From: SXOA01 sp051004015
Lineage (GTDB): Bacteria; Planctomycetota; Planctomycetia; Pirellulales; Pirellulaceae
Length of the DNA stretch: 64,000 nucleotides
Assembly (NCBI GenBank): GCA_051004015.1
Contig: JBPCKT010000084.1
Span: forward strand, 24,591 to 88,590
Direction: 5' to 3'
Within the stretch, counting starts at the first letter, position 1, and the number at the start of each line of letters is the position of its first letter. Under the pieces are notes generated by a model. It ran no database searches, had not been told where the DNA came from, and saw only the letters and a program-made list of their open reading frames with translations. Shown in pieces: positions 34,246-43,379 of this stretch. The position numbers and the translations under genes are program-made.

Positions 34246-35805
34246 TCATGCCGACTGTGCCCACTGGTCCTGTTTTGGGACACAAAAACCCTCCTTCGGC
34301 GTCTTCTGGTTGCCGGTTATGACTTGGCACCGCTCCAACTTCCTTGAAAGCAAGGCGGATGATATCGCCGCTTCCAGCCGTGCACCACGGAGCGACGCCA
34401 GGTCTCTCAGAACCGTTTTTGTCTGCCCGTCGGGGAATCGTGCGGCCTCCCTTACGAGCTTCTCTATGTCCGCATCCAATTGAGCTCGACGTGCGTCCGC
34501 CTTGGCTTCTTCCTTCTCTTCCGGATTGGCCCGCTGTGCCGCATCGACCGCCGTGATGCTGAACCGCCGCCAATCCGGCTCCTCGTGCCAGTACTTGTCC
34601 ATATCGACGTCCAGCACCTGCCCAAGGCCATTGGGACTGCCGCCGCAATGAAACCGGAACTTCTCAGGCTCGCGAGCAACAAACTCTTCCCGGCGTTCGA
34701 TCAGGATCCATTGCCGCACATCCTGCGAGAGCCCACTAAATGCCAGGTCCTGAAGGGTGATGGTTTGCGGCTTCGAGCGGTCGGGCTTACGAACGTGGTG
34801 GACGTAGACCACCGTGATGCCCAGCGGCCGGCAAATGTCCTGGACGGAAATCAGGAGCTTGCCCATCGCGAACATGTCCGACGGCTTGTCGGTCACCATC
34901 GCCTTGTAAAACGGGTCGATGAACACGACAGCGGGCCGCAATTCTGCCATGTCCGCAGCGACTTCGCGGAGGAAGGACTCGTCGCCGATTCTTGGGACCG
35001 TGTCGGACAGAATGAAGTTTGGGATTTTGGTCAGGTCGTGCCCAATCGACTTGCACATCAGCGTTGCGTTTTGAATCAGCGTTGATGCACCGCTCTCCCC
35101 TGAGTAAAAAATCGCCCGCCTTGGTTCCGGCACATCGAACCGCCCGAGAAATGGCGTCCCGGTCGCTATCGATAGCGCCATGTGCAAGGCGACTGTCGTC
35201 TTGCCGGCCTTCTCGACCGCACCGATGGCCATAGTGTGATCCGCGAACATGATGCCGTCGATGATTGGTGTCAGCGGGAAATTCTCGAGCTTCAGATCGT
35301 CGCCAGTGAGATACCGCAGCCGCTTCGTTGTCGGCTTGGGAGCGTTGGTGGAGGTTGCTTTAGACAGTCGCTCAATCACGCTGCCGAGATCAGCACCGCG
35401 AGCGATCCCGTTTGAAATATCAGATAGTTCGAGCTGCAGATTGCGAAGCCTGGACTTCTCCCGAACAATGTCGGCATAGTAGTGGATGTAGTTCCCGGTG
35501 TCGGCATCCTGGAACATTTGGATCATCCCCGCCTTGCTTTCGGCAATACTGAGTTTGCCTTGTTCCGCGAGGCGCGCCTGTACGGCCTTATGCGTCGTCT
35601 TGCCGCCGTCGGCATGGACGGCTAGCATTGCCTCCCACATGACACGGCAGTCATCCCGGAAGAAGCAGCGAGGCGAGATGTCGGAGAATTCCGGAAACCG
35701 CTCCGGTACGACCCAGAAGGATGTGACGAGTCCGATTTCTGCGTTTTGGTCAAACTGGAATTCGCTGGCGGATTTGCCTTGTGGCGGATTTTGTGCCATA
35801 ATCAT
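34246..35805 (-). CDS. DnaB-N/RepA-like replicative ATPase of the element
   Basis: A 519-residue protein. The N-terminal ~110 residues look like a DnaB N-terminal helical domain (LVTSFWVVPERFPEFSDISP, then CRVMWEAMLAVHADGGKTT). The central domain is a RecA/RepA-like ATPase with Walker A GAVEKAGKTTVALHMA (about 195-210), YSGESGAST and Walker B AVVFIDPFYKAM (Asp about 297), followed by TVVYVHHVRK. Such proteins act as helicases or loaders in phage, plasmid and satellite replication. The basic C-terminal tail may contact DNA. It implies the element can replicate on its own when excised. No separate primase gene is evident. Confidence 0.85.
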   Translation of the reverse strand: MIMAQNPPQGKSASEFQFDQNAEIGLVTSFWVVPERFPEFSDISPRCFFRDDCRVMWEAMLAVHADGGKTTHKAVQARLAEQGKLSIAESKAGMIQMFQDADTGNYIHYYADIVREKSRLRNLQLELSDISNGIARGADLGSVIERLSKATSTNAPKPTTKRLRYLTGDDLKLENFPLTPIIDGIMFADHTMAIGAVEKAGKTTVALHMALSIATGTPFLGRFDVPEPRRAIFYSGESGASTLIQNATLMCKSIGHDLTKIPNFILSDTVPRIGDESFLREVAADMAELRPAVVFIDPFYKAMVTDKPSDMFAMGKLLISVQDICRPLGITVVYVHHVRKPDRSKPQTITLQDLAFSGLSQDVRQWILIERREEFVAREPEKFRFHCGGSPNGLGQVLDVDMDKYWHEEPDWRRFSITAVDAAQRANPEEKEEAKADARRAQLDADIEKLVREAARFPDGQTKTVLRDLASLRGARLEAAISSALLSRKLERCQVITGNQKTPKEGFCVPKQDQWAQSA

Positions 35806-35842
35806 TATTGCGATTTGATTTTGAAGCCGGCTTTTTTCGTGC

Positions 35843-36079
35843 CTACGCGCTTTCGCTGCCTTGCTTCACGATGAAGTCAATTACCGTCCCGCCAAGGACG
35901 AACCCGCGGTTGCCGATGTAGAGAACCTTGAGCCCATTCCGCCGGGCCTGCCGCATCGAGTGAAGCGACCACCGGAGCCGGGCTTTGATTTCGTCCAGGG
36001 CGTAAAGTGTGCCGGGCTCGACCGTGCCAGGCGTTTCGGGGCGGGGCTTCTTTGCTTTGGCTTCCATGCTCGTGCTCAT
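35843..36079 (-). CDS. Small hypothetical DNA-binding-like protein next to xis
   Basis: A 78-residue protein starting MSTSMEAKAKKPRPETPG. It has a basic disordered N-terminus and a compact C-terminal part (LYALDEIKARLRWSLHSMRQARRNGLKVLYIGNRGFVLGGTVIDFI) that resembles a winged/MerR-like recognition fold. The ATG immediately follows the stop codon of the excisionase-like gene, so the two are coupled. It may be a second recombination-directionality or regulatory factor; this is inferred from position. Confidence 0.6.
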   Translation of the reverse strand: MSTSMEAKAKKPRPETPGTVEPGTLYALDEIKARLRWSLHSMRQARRNGLKVLYIGNRGFVLGGTVIDFIVKQGSESA

Positions 36080-36289
36080 TTAGGCCACCTCTTCCACCCG
36101 CAGGCCGAGGACTTGAGCCACCTCACTCAGCCGGAATCGCATCCGGCGGCCAATACGCACACACGGGATTTTGCCGGCTTTGGCCCAATCTTGGATGGAC
36201 CAATAAGAGAACCCGAGCCTTTTCGCGAGCATGTAGGCGTCGATCAGGTTTTCATCTTCGGGCCGCGGCATCACCATGCTTGCTGTCAT
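36080..36289 (-). CDS. xis: Excisionase-family helix-turn-helix protein
   Basis: A 69-residue protein with a MerR/Xis-type winged helix-turn-helix: AYMLAKRLGFSYWSIQDWAKAGKIPCVRIGRRMRFRLSEVAQVL. The tryptophan-containing recognition helix followed by a wing with RIGRRMRF is typical of the excisionase/DNA-binding family. It is the gene nearest the right attachment site, opposite the integrase end. It would bend attachment-site DNA and bias the integrase toward excision, or regulate the element's left-going operon. Confidence 0.85.
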   Translation of the reverse strand: MTASMVMPRPEDENLIDAYMLAKRLGFSYWSIQDWAKAGKIPCVRIGRRMRFRLSEVAQVLGLRVEEVA

Positions 36290-36562
36290 GCGTTTTCTCC
36301 GTCGTGGCGTTTTGTCACCCTCTGTACGTCCGTCTCTATACAGTTTAGCCGGCGAAGCGGCTTGGCGTCAAATCACCCAAAGCCAAGCCAAGGGGCACCC
36401 GGAGGCAGCCGCTCGCCGCCCACAAACGGGAGCCCCTTGTTGCCAAGATTGTTGCCAGAATGGGCGGTAAGATGCGGAACGTGGACCCGCCTAGGCTTGC
36501 TGAATTGCCGAGAAAATCGACAATCGAACAGCGTTCGAATAGGCTCTACAAGTCTTTGGTGT
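36290..36562. promoter_or_regulatory. Right end of element, probable operon promoter
   Basis: The 273 bp between the xis start and attR hold no gene. The leftward element operon should start here. The stretch is moderately GC-rich, with TTGCTGTC-like bases near 36280 and no clear promoter boxes I can defend. Repeats for integrase arm binding would be expected near attR but are not obvious by eye. Confidence 0.4.
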
Positions 36563-36606
36563 ATTTTGGTTCCGTCATTCTAGGTTCGAATCCTAGTTCC
36601 CGAATT
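36563..36606. other. attR: second 44-bp copy of the tRNA-Gln 3' half
   Basis: This is identical to 21614-21657 over all 44 bases. The differing base on each side is G versus T on the left and T versus C on the right. It contains only the 3' part of the tRNA (from the anticodon loop), so it is not a functional tRNA. It defines the right end of the inserted element. The host amidohydrolase gene ends at 36663, just beyond it. Confidence 0.94.
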
Positions 36607-36662
36607 CATCCCAGTCCTAGCCGACCGCAGGAATTGGGGGCACCGCTGGGTATCGACGTCAT

Positions 36663-37952
36663 TTAGGGGGTCTTGTAGACCGTCCCCTCTTTCATCACGA
36701 ACACCACTTCGTGCATGGTGCTGATGTCCCGCAGCGGGTTGCCCTTCACGGCAACGACATCCGCGATCATCTTGGCTTCGAGGGTGCCCAGCCGATCTTC
36801 GATCTTCAGCAAGCGGGCGGCTTCCAGCGTGGCGGACTGGATGGCCTTCATGGGGGGCATGCCTCCGGCAACCATCAGCTCGAATTCGCGGGCGTTCTCT
36901 CCGTGCGGCGATACGCCCGAGTCAGTGCCAAAAGCGATCTTCACCCCGGCGGCATGGGCCTTGACGAACGTCGCGCGGATCTCCGGGCCGATGGCCGCGG
37001 CCTTGGGACGCACGATTTCGGGAAAGTACCCTCTTTCCTTGGCCTTCTCCGCCACCCAAGCGCCAGCGAGATTCGTGGGCACCCAGTAGGTTCCCTTCTC
37101 CTTCATCAGGGCGATGACTTCGTCGGTCATGTACGTTCCGTGTTCGATGGAGTCCACCCCCGCCAGCACGGCCCGCTTGATCCCCTCGGTGCCGTGGGCA
37201 TGCACGGCGACGGTCATCTGATAGTCCTTGGCCGTGGCGACAACCGCACGCAGCTCCTCGTCGGTGAACTGGGGGTTGTGGCCGCTGGTCGCCAGGCTGA
37301 GCACGCCGCCGGTGGCGGTCAGCTTGATCAGGTCAGCGCCGTCCTTATACCGCTGCCGCACTGCTTTGCGCGCGTCGTCGGCGCCGTTGATGACCCCTTC
37401 GACGGGCCCTGGGTCCCGGCGGAAGTCTCCGCGGAGCCCGTTGGTTGGATCGGCATGGCCGCCGGTCGTCGCCAGGGACTTGCCCGAGGTATAGATGCGC
37501 GGCCCGGGCACCCAGCCCTGGTTGATCGCTTTGCGCAGCGCGATGGAATTGACGCCGTTGTCCCCCAGGTCGCGCACGGTCGTGAAGCCGGCCATCAGCG
37601 TCGCTCTGGCATAGACGGTCGAACGCAGCGCGTAATCCGCCTGATCCATGAAGAATTTTTCGCTGTAGGAATCCTGCGAGTGCTGCGACATCAAATGGGT
37701 GTGCATGTCCATCAGGCCGGGCATCACCGTGTAATCGGTGAGTCGGATGAGCGTGTCGCCTTCCTTGGGCGGAATGTACCCCTGGGAAACGCTCACGATC
37801 CGCCCTTCCGCGATCGTGAGCGACATTTCCGAGCGCGGCTCGTCGTGCCGCCCATCGATCAGCACGCCGGCATGAATGATCGTGGCGGCGTCGCTGGGGA
37901 CTGCCAAAAGCCAACAACAAGTTGCGACGGTCATGATGGCGATCAAACGCAT
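36663..37952 (-). CDS. Secreted amidohydrolase (prolidase/imidazolonepropionase-like)
   Basis: A 429-residue metal-dependent hydrolase. It has a signal peptide (MRLIAIMTVATCCWLLAVPSDA), the metal-binding MDMHTHL motif at about residue 83, a second cluster HAHGTEGIKRAVLAGVDSIEHGT, and FGTDSGVSPHG near the end of the barrel (Asp ligand). This set is typical of the amidohydrolase branch that includes Xaa-Pro dipeptidases and related peptide or lactone hydrolases. The exact substrate is not clear. It is host chromosome, bordering the right attachment site, and is preceded by a frameshifted gene in the same direction. Confidence 0.88.
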   Translation of the reverse strand: MRLIAIMTVATCCWLLAVPSDAATIIHAGVLIDGRHDEPRSEMSLTIAEGRIVSVSQGYIPPKEGDTLIRLTDYTVMPGLMDMHTHLMSQHSQDSYSEKFFMDQADYALRSTVYARATLMAGFTTVRDLGDNGVNSIALRKAINQGWVPGPRIYTSGKSLATTGGHADPTNGLRGDFRRDPGPVEGVINGADDARKAVRQRYKDGADLIKLTATGGVLSLATSGHNPQFTDEELRAVVATAKDYQMTVAVHAHGTEGIKRAVLAGVDSIEHGTYMTDEVIALMKEKGTYWVPTNLAGAWVAEKAKERGYFPEIVRPKAAAIGPEIRATFVKAHAAGVKIAFGTDSGVSPHGENAREFELMVAGGMPPMKAIQSATLEAARLLKIEDRLGTLEAKMIADVVAVKGNPLRDISTMHEVVFVMKEGTVYKTP

Positions 37953-38090
37953 GGCTTTTTCCTATGAAGGCGTGGCGGTTCGGCGAGACAGCCTGGCGGT
38001 CTTGAATGTAATCGCCGGCGTGAACCGTGTCGAATCGGCCGGTTGTCGGTCCGGCCTCCGGCAAGATACCCGGAGACGACCGGCTGGACC

Positions 38091-38710
38091 TCACTCCTTG
38101 AGCCGCGAAGTATGATCGTGGACGATCAGCCAGCGATCCTCCACGTTGCGAAGGACGAGCGAAAAATTCCCCGACAGCGGCCCGCCTACGCGCTCGATCC
38201 TCCAATGCCCGAGAACCAGCGCCGCGGACCCGTTCAGCGGCGAGATTTCCAGCCCATCCAGCTTGAGCTGACCCATCTTTTCGGGAGTCGGGTATCGCTC
38301 GCGGTAGCGCTGCAAAGTCGCCGTCCATCCCCGCGTTGTCTTCCCTTCGGAGCTGAAGGTCAGTTCTTCAGACTGCCAGTAATGCTGCATGAAGGCATCT
38401 ATGTCGCCTCGATTCCAAGCATCCTCCTGGGTTTTTAGAACGGACTCGACCGCCGTACGAAGGGAGTCGGCTTCCAGATTCGGAGCATCGTTGGCAGCGC
38501 GTCCGCGCGGGCGGCAGCGGCAGCGGTAGCCTTCGCATCGGCGAGGGCTCGCTCCGCTTCCAGGCGGGCTTGTGCCTCGGCTTGCATCGCGAGCGTCATG
38601 TAGTGGCGATTGACGAAGTAATAGACTCCGGCGCCTCCGGCCAGGAGCAAGAGAATCAGGACCAGAGCGATGACGACGGCCGCTCCGCCGCCCTCTCCAC
38701 GGTCTTCCAT
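38091..38710 (-). pseudogene. Frameshifted membrane-anchored DUF4440/SnoaL-like protein
   Basis: Two overlapping minus-strand frames together make one plausible protein. The first (start 38710, MEDRGEGGGAAVVIALVLILLLLAGG) gives a membrane anchor and an Ala/Glu-rich helix. The second frame, from about 38510 to 38091, gives ADSLRTAVESVLKTQEDAWNRGDIDAFMQHYWQSEELTFSS...DRWLIVHDHTSRL, a DUF4440/SnoaL-like domain. The frames join near ARADALP/AANDAP at about 38490-38510, so a single-base shift is likely. It could be a true disabling mutation or a sequence error. The gene lies upstream of the amidohydrolase in the same direction. Confidence 0.72.
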
Positions 38711-38927
38711 GTTGGTCTCCTGGTGGAAAAATCAAGCTTCGCGACAGTTGGAAGCGGCGACTACTAGGTTTGTATCATGCAGGGCACTAACCGGCGAACG
38801 TTAACACATACCCGGTCGTGGGCTTCCCGCCCTGGTGGGAAATGACCGGCCGAAGCACGCGCTGGTCGTACATTGCGTTTCATTCGACCCTCCTGGACCA
38901 ATCGATAAGGGCGGGCGGCGGAGCGAC

Positions 38928-41900
38928 TTACTCGGGCGGCAGGTGCAACAGCTCCAGATCCTTCACCCACAGCACGCCATTGGCATGGAGGCCGAAACGG
39001 ATGGCGATTTGGGGCGGATTTTTCTCGTGAAAGACGCTGGCCGGATAGCGGACTTCCTTGACCGTCCATTCGGGCACGTCGCCGCGATACTCGTACATGG
39101 CCGCGGGCCAATCGTACTGGTAGTGAGATGGGTGCCAATCGCCGAGCAGAAAATCACCCCATGTTGCCTTGTCGCGAGCTTCGACTTTCACCTTGGCCCG
39201 GCAGACGACGAAGCCCTCGTTGGGAATGTCGTCCAGAATCGTGGCCATCAGGATATGGAAGTTCCCGCTGTTCGTGTCGTTCTCGATGCGCCAGGAGTCA
39301 TTTTCCACGGTCACGGACTTGGCTTCGGCCGGTCCCTGCGGCACCGGTTTCTCCTGCTTAGGGTCGAACAGCTTGAGCCGCCGTAGTTTCGCATCCGCGG
39401 CTTGCTTATCGCTCTCAGCGGCGGCTGGTGCAGACTGAGGCAACGCGTTTGACCCTGATCTGACCTCCATCACGACGCGGAACCCGAGGCCGGCATGGCG
39501 CTCGCTGGGCTCGGCGCCGCGCCGCGTGGCGCTGCGCCGCTGGCAGTCAAGGTCGCCCCATGCGCCATCCCGCTGCACGCGACGTGTCCCTTCCTTGGGC
39601 CCCGCGGGATCAACGACACTCACCGGCAGCCGGGAATAGGTGGACTGATCCCAGAAGTCGGAGCACCACTCGATGACGTTGGTGTGCATCCCAAAGAGCC
39701 CGAAGGGATTGGGTGCAAAGAGCTCGACGGGATTGGTGCCGCCGATATAGCGGGCATCCTCGACATCCTGCATGCGAAGTGCATCCCCGCGATGGAACGA
39801 CGTGGTCGTCCCCGCCCGGCAGGCGTGTTCCCATTCCGCCTCGGTCGGCAGCCGGCAGGTGCGGCCTTCCTTCTCGCTCAGCCACTGGCAGAAGGCAAGC
39901 GCATCATCCCAGGTGACCTGCGTCACGGGGTGCGTATCTTCGTTTTGCTTGATACCCGGGTTTTTCCAATTCAGCTCGGGCCGGTTGACGAGGACGCCTT
40001 TCTCGAAGACCCCCCCACCCTTGCCGTCCGTCTCGGCAGCCGTCTTGGATCCTTTGGCCTCGACAAATTTCCGGAACTCCCCCCGGGTTACCTCGGTAGC
40101 GGCCATGTAGAGCGGCTTGCTGATGACGACGTGGTGTTGTGGCCCCTCGCTGGCCAGGATGTTGAAGAAAAACTGATTGAGGTTCTGCTCGCGTCCCGCT
40201 TCGCGCCAGCGTTCCAGCTCCTTGTCGGTAGAGCCCTGCTCGAATTCGCCCGGCGGGATGAGTTGAAACTTCATGCCCAGCGAGTTGGTTTCTGCGGCGC
40301 TGATTCCCAGGTGCGCGGCCCATCGCACTTGATGCTCGCGGGCTTGCTTAGGTCCGAAGGGGGCAACAGCCGTGGGGGGCAAATTCGCACCGCCCGAAGG
40401 AGCGACCACCGCACCGTTCGACAACTCCTTGATCTGAATCTTGCGGAATTGGACTCGGGTCCCTTCCTTGTAAGTGTCCATCGCGATGTGCCCGCGAGCT
40501 TCGGCCGGCTGCTCGTCCACGTACTCGGCTGTTGTTTGCCCTTCCACCTTGACCGTGATGCGATTGCCAACGGCGATGACTTCCAAGTCAAACCAAGTGT
40601 CGGCTTGGATCAGGTTGGCATCGACCAGTTTCAGATCGAGCGTTTGGCCCTCCTTGAACTTGTACAAGGTTCCCGTGCGACTGGGCTGGGGGCTGGGGGC
40701 GATGATCTGGGCTTCGTAGCCGGTCCGAAAGAAGCGAGGGAGCGACTCGTCGGGCCGGCAACGGAAGTAGAGCCCGCTGTCGCCGCCGGGATTGATTTTC
40801 ACCTCGGCCCGCAGATGGAAGTCTTGATAGTCGTCGCGTGTGCTTTGTAACACGCTACGGGCCGCGGTTCCCACGAGCACGCCGTTTTCGACCTGCCAGC
40901 CTTGCGTCTCCGCCGGGAGCGCTTGCCAGCCAGTAAGATCCTTGCCGTTGAAGAGCGGCGTCCATCCGGCTGCCTCCCCCGCAAACTTCTGAGCCGCACT
41001 GTTGCGAGCTTGGATCGCCGCCGGGTCGGCGTCGACGACGATCGCCACGCGAAAGCCCGTGCCGGCATCCATCGCAACATGAGGCAGCACCCCATCGCCA
41101 CGCATGGCCGGGCGCGTCACGAGCTCCTGGCTATACCAGCTTCCGCCGCGCGTGATCCGGCGATCGCTGACGACAGGATGCCACGTGCTGGTCCATTCCC
41201 AAACATTGCCCAGCATGTCATGGAGGCCGAACGCATTCGCAGCTCGCCCGCCAACGACTTGGGGCTGGTTACGGCGGTTGTCGGGCAGCGAATTCTTGTA
41301 CCAGGCATAAGCCGCGAGGGCCTGGGGGTCATCCGTCTCCCCAAACAGGCTGGTGGTGCCCGCGCGGGCGACGAATTCCCATTGAACTTCCGTTGGCAGG
41401 GCATATTGCTTCCCTTCCTGCTGGCTTAGCCAGTCGCAGAAGGTCTGGGCGTCGCGAAAACTGACATGGACCACCGGCTGATCATCAGCCAGCGTCCACG
41501 CGCCGGGAGTCTTCCAAATATGTTCTTTGTGGCGCTTCCACTGGCCGTCGCGACCGCTCCAGCCGCCGTCGCCCGATTTCTCGCCGTCGGTCTGATATCC
41601 GGTAGCCTCGATGAACCGGCGAAACTGTCCGACCGTGACTTCACAAGTGCTCAAATAAAACGGCTCGCGCGATCGCGCCTTTCGGGAAGGTTTTTCATAT
41701 TTGAGCTTGTCCACGAAGTCCAGCCGCTCCTCGCTACTCAGTCGCTCGACCAATTGATCCAGCGTCTGGGAAGCGGTCCCCATCATAAACTCGCCCGGCG
41801 GAATCAGCCGCAGCTTCATGCCGAGCGAGTTGGTCAGCTCGACATCAACGCCAAGTTGCCCGGCCCAAGACTCCTGATGAAATTTGGCCACCGTGGCATC

Positions 41901-43286
41901 GAAGGGGGCGACAGGGAGGAGGGGCGAGTAGCCTGTTTTGTCGGACGAGTGGTCAACTTGGTTTGGCCGCGTGACTACTGTCGTCTTCGATTCCGAACCG
42001 GAGGCGTACAAGAACCATCCCAGTCCGAGAATCACCATCCCAAGGGTGGGCACGGCGAGCAAGATGATGCAAAGGATGGCCATGATTCCCATACCCAGTG
42101 CTGCCGGGGAAGTTTCTCCATGTCTTCCCGCCACATGCACGGGAACCGCAGTCATGACCAGAACGGGAGCTGCCGGCAATGGCATCGTCCCCGGCTGTTG
42201 CAGGTGGGCCAGGAATTGGTGGAGCAAGTCCGCCACTTCGGCAGCGGTCTGAAAACGGTCGGCTGGATTCTTGGCGAGCAGCTTATTGACGATGGCTTCC
42301 AACCACGGTGGAATCTCGGCATTTACTTCGTGGATTGGCCGCGGGGCGTCGTCGCAGACGCGGCGGAGCGTCCCCATCGTTGTTTCCGCGCGAAACGCCG
42401 GCCGGCCGGCGCACATGGTGTAGAGCACGCTGCCGAGGCTGAACAAGTCGCTCCGCGAATCGATCGCGTCTCCCGTGGCTTGTTCGGGAGACATGTACTG
42501 CGGGGTGCCGGCAATCATGCCCGTTTTGGTCATCTCCACGTCGTCGGCGGCGCGCGCCAGGCCAAAGTCGGTGATCTTCACCCGCTCCACGCCGTTTTCC
42601 AGCAGGATGTTGGCCGGCTTGACGTCGCGATGGATGAGTCCCGTCTTGTGAGCCGCCGCCAGACCTGCCGCCATCTGGCTGCCGATGCGGAGGATTTGCT
42701 TCAGCTCCAGCGCCCCTTCGCGGTCGATCTTTTGCTGCAGCGTTTGCCCCTCGATGAATTCCATCACCAGGTACGGCAGCCGGCTCTGGTCGTCGATGGC
42801 ATGGATGGTGACGACGTGGTCATGCACGACGGCGGCGGCGCTTTGAGCCTCGCGGAGAAACCGCTTGACGGCGGTGGGATTCGCCGCCAACTCAGGAGCC
42901 ATGACTTTCACCGCCACGATGCGGCCGAGCTTGGTATCGAAGGCCCGCAGCACGGTTCCCATGCCACCCTGGCCGACGATTTCGATGATTTCGTACAGGC
43001 CCAGCTTGCCGATCCGATCCGGCTTATCGCAAGGTTCCAGCGGCGGCAACGCTCCGGTCAATTCGTTGTCCACCGTGTCCTTGCCGCTCAGGCTGGCGTC
43101 AACCGTGGCATCAAGCCCGGCCGGCGGATGCTCGAGGAACGAGCCGGCCCCCTCCCCGGCCGTCAGCAACTCTTCCACCTGGGCTCGCAAGGCTCCGTCT
43201 TTCCCGCACGCCTGGTCGAGAAAGTCCTGGCGTTCAGCGGGGTTCCTTTTGGCCAGGGCGTCAGTGAAGATGGTTTGCTCGTTCAT
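38928..43286 (-). CDS. Ser/Thr kinase fused to two FGE-sulfatase domains and DUF1080
   Basis: A protein of about 1452 residues starting MNEQTIFTDALAKRNPAERQ. The PknB-type kinase domain (about 90-360) has GQGGMGTVLRAFD, VAVKVM, LIHRDVKPANILL, ITDFGLARA and TPQYMSPEQ, so it looks active. A transmembrane helix follows (AALGMGIMAILCIILLAVPTLG region, about 400-430). Outside the membrane come a formylglycine-generating-enzyme-like domain (NSLGMKLRLIPPGEFMMG), a DUF1080/3-keto-disaccharide-hydrolase-like domain (LFNGKDLTGWQ), a second FGE-like domain (NSLGMKFQLIPPGEFEQG) and a C-terminal beta-rich part. Kinase plus FGE architecture is common in planctomycetes. It follows an ECF sigma gene in the same direction, suggesting one signalling unit. 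Confidence 0.92.
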   Translation of the reverse strand: MNEQTIFTDALAKRNPAERQDFLDQACGKDGALRAQVEELLTAGEGAGSFLEHPPAGLDATVDASLSGKDTVDNELTGALPPLEPCDKPDRIGKLGLYEIIEIVGQGGMGTVLRAFDTKLGRIVAVKVMAPELAANPTAVKRFLREAQSAAAVVHDHVVTIHAIDDQSRLPYLVMEFIEGQTLQQKIDREGALELKQILRIGSQMAAGLAAAHKTGLIHRDVKPANILLENGVERVKITDFGLARAADDVEMTKTGMIAGTPQYMSPEQATGDAIDSRSDLFSLGSVLYTMCAGRPAFRAETTMGTLRRVCDDAPRPIHEVNAEIPPWLEAIVNKLLAKNPADRFQTAAEVADLLHQFLAHLQQPGTMPLPAAPVLVMTAVPVHVAGRHGETSPAALGMGIMAILCIILLAVPTLGMVILGLGWFLYASGSESKTTVVTRPNQVDHSSDKTGYSPLLPVAPFDATVAKFHQESWAGQLGVDVELTNSLGMKLRLIPPGEFMMGTASQTLDQLVERLSSEERLDFVDKLKYEKPSRKARSREPFYLSTCEVTVGQFRRFIEATGYQTDGEKSGDGGWSGRDGQWKRHKEHIWKTPGAWTLADDQPVVHVSFRDAQTFCDWLSQQEGKQYALPTEVQWEFVARAGTTSLFGETDDPQALAAYAWYKNSLPDNRRNQPQVVGGRAANAFGLHDMLGNVWEWTSTWHPVVSDRRITRGGSWYSQELVTRPAMRGDGVLPHVAMDAGTGFRVAIVVDADPAAIQARNSAAQKFAGEAAGWTPLFNGKDLTGWQALPAETQGWQVENGVLVGTAARSVLQSTRDDYQDFHLRAEVKINPGGDSGLYFRCRPDESLPRFFRTGYEAQIIAPSPQPSRTGTLYKFKEGQTLDLKLVDANLIQADTWFDLEVIAVGNRITVKVEGQTTAEYVDEQPAEARGHIAMDTYKEGTRVQFRKIQIKELSNGAVVAPSGGANLPPTAVAPFGPKQAREHQVRWAAHLGISAAETNSLGMKFQLIPPGEFEQGSTDKELERWREAGREQNLNQFFFNILASEGPQHHVVISKPLYMAATEVTRGEFRKFVEAKGSKTAAETDGKGGGVFEKGVLVNRPELNWKNPGIKQNEDTHPVTQVTWDDALAFCQWLSEKEGRTCRLPTEAEWEHACRAGTTTSFHRGDALRMQDVEDARYIGGTNPVELFAPNPFGLFGMHTNVIEWCSDFWDQSTYSRLPVSVVDPAGPKEGTRRVQRDGAWGDLDCQRRSATRRGAEPSERHAGLGFRVVMEVRSGSNALPQSAPAAAESDKQAADAKLRRLKLFDPKQEKPVPQGPAEAKSVTVENDSWRIENDTNSGNFHILMATILDDIPNEGFVVCRAKVKVEARDKATWGDFLLGDWHPSHYQYDWPAAMYEYRGDVPEWTVKEVRYPASVFHEKNPPQIAIRFGLHANGVLWVKDLELLHLPPE

Positions 43287-43379
43287 GGAGGCACTCGAGA
43301 AGGGATTATCTCTTGAACTTGGTCCCAAATTCAATGCGCCCTAATGCCTCGGAATACCTCACGGAATTCCCTTCGATTT

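Larger units (their letters stand above)
21614..36606. mobile_element. Integrative element in tRNA-Gln carrying a type V-B CRISPR-Cas system
   Basis: A 44-bp perfect direct repeat of the tRNA-Gln 3' half marks both ends. The integrase gene abuts the intact tRNA and an excisionase-like gene lies at the other end. Between them are a DnaB/RepA-like ATPase, a terminase-small-subunit-like protein, several small phage-type genes, an iteron-like tandem repeat, the CRISPR array, cas2, cas12b and cas4-cas1. No capsid, portal, large terminase or conjugation genes are visible, so it resembles a phage satellite or an integrative mobilisable island. Nearly all genes are on the minus strand, while the CRISPR array and the predicted tracrRNA read plus. 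Size is about 14.95 kb from core to core. Confidence 0.93.

Noticed and set aside
36563..36606. Second tRNA-Gln gene
   Set aside because: Only the 3' half of the tRNA is present; acceptor 5' strand and D arm are missing, so it is an attachment-site copy.
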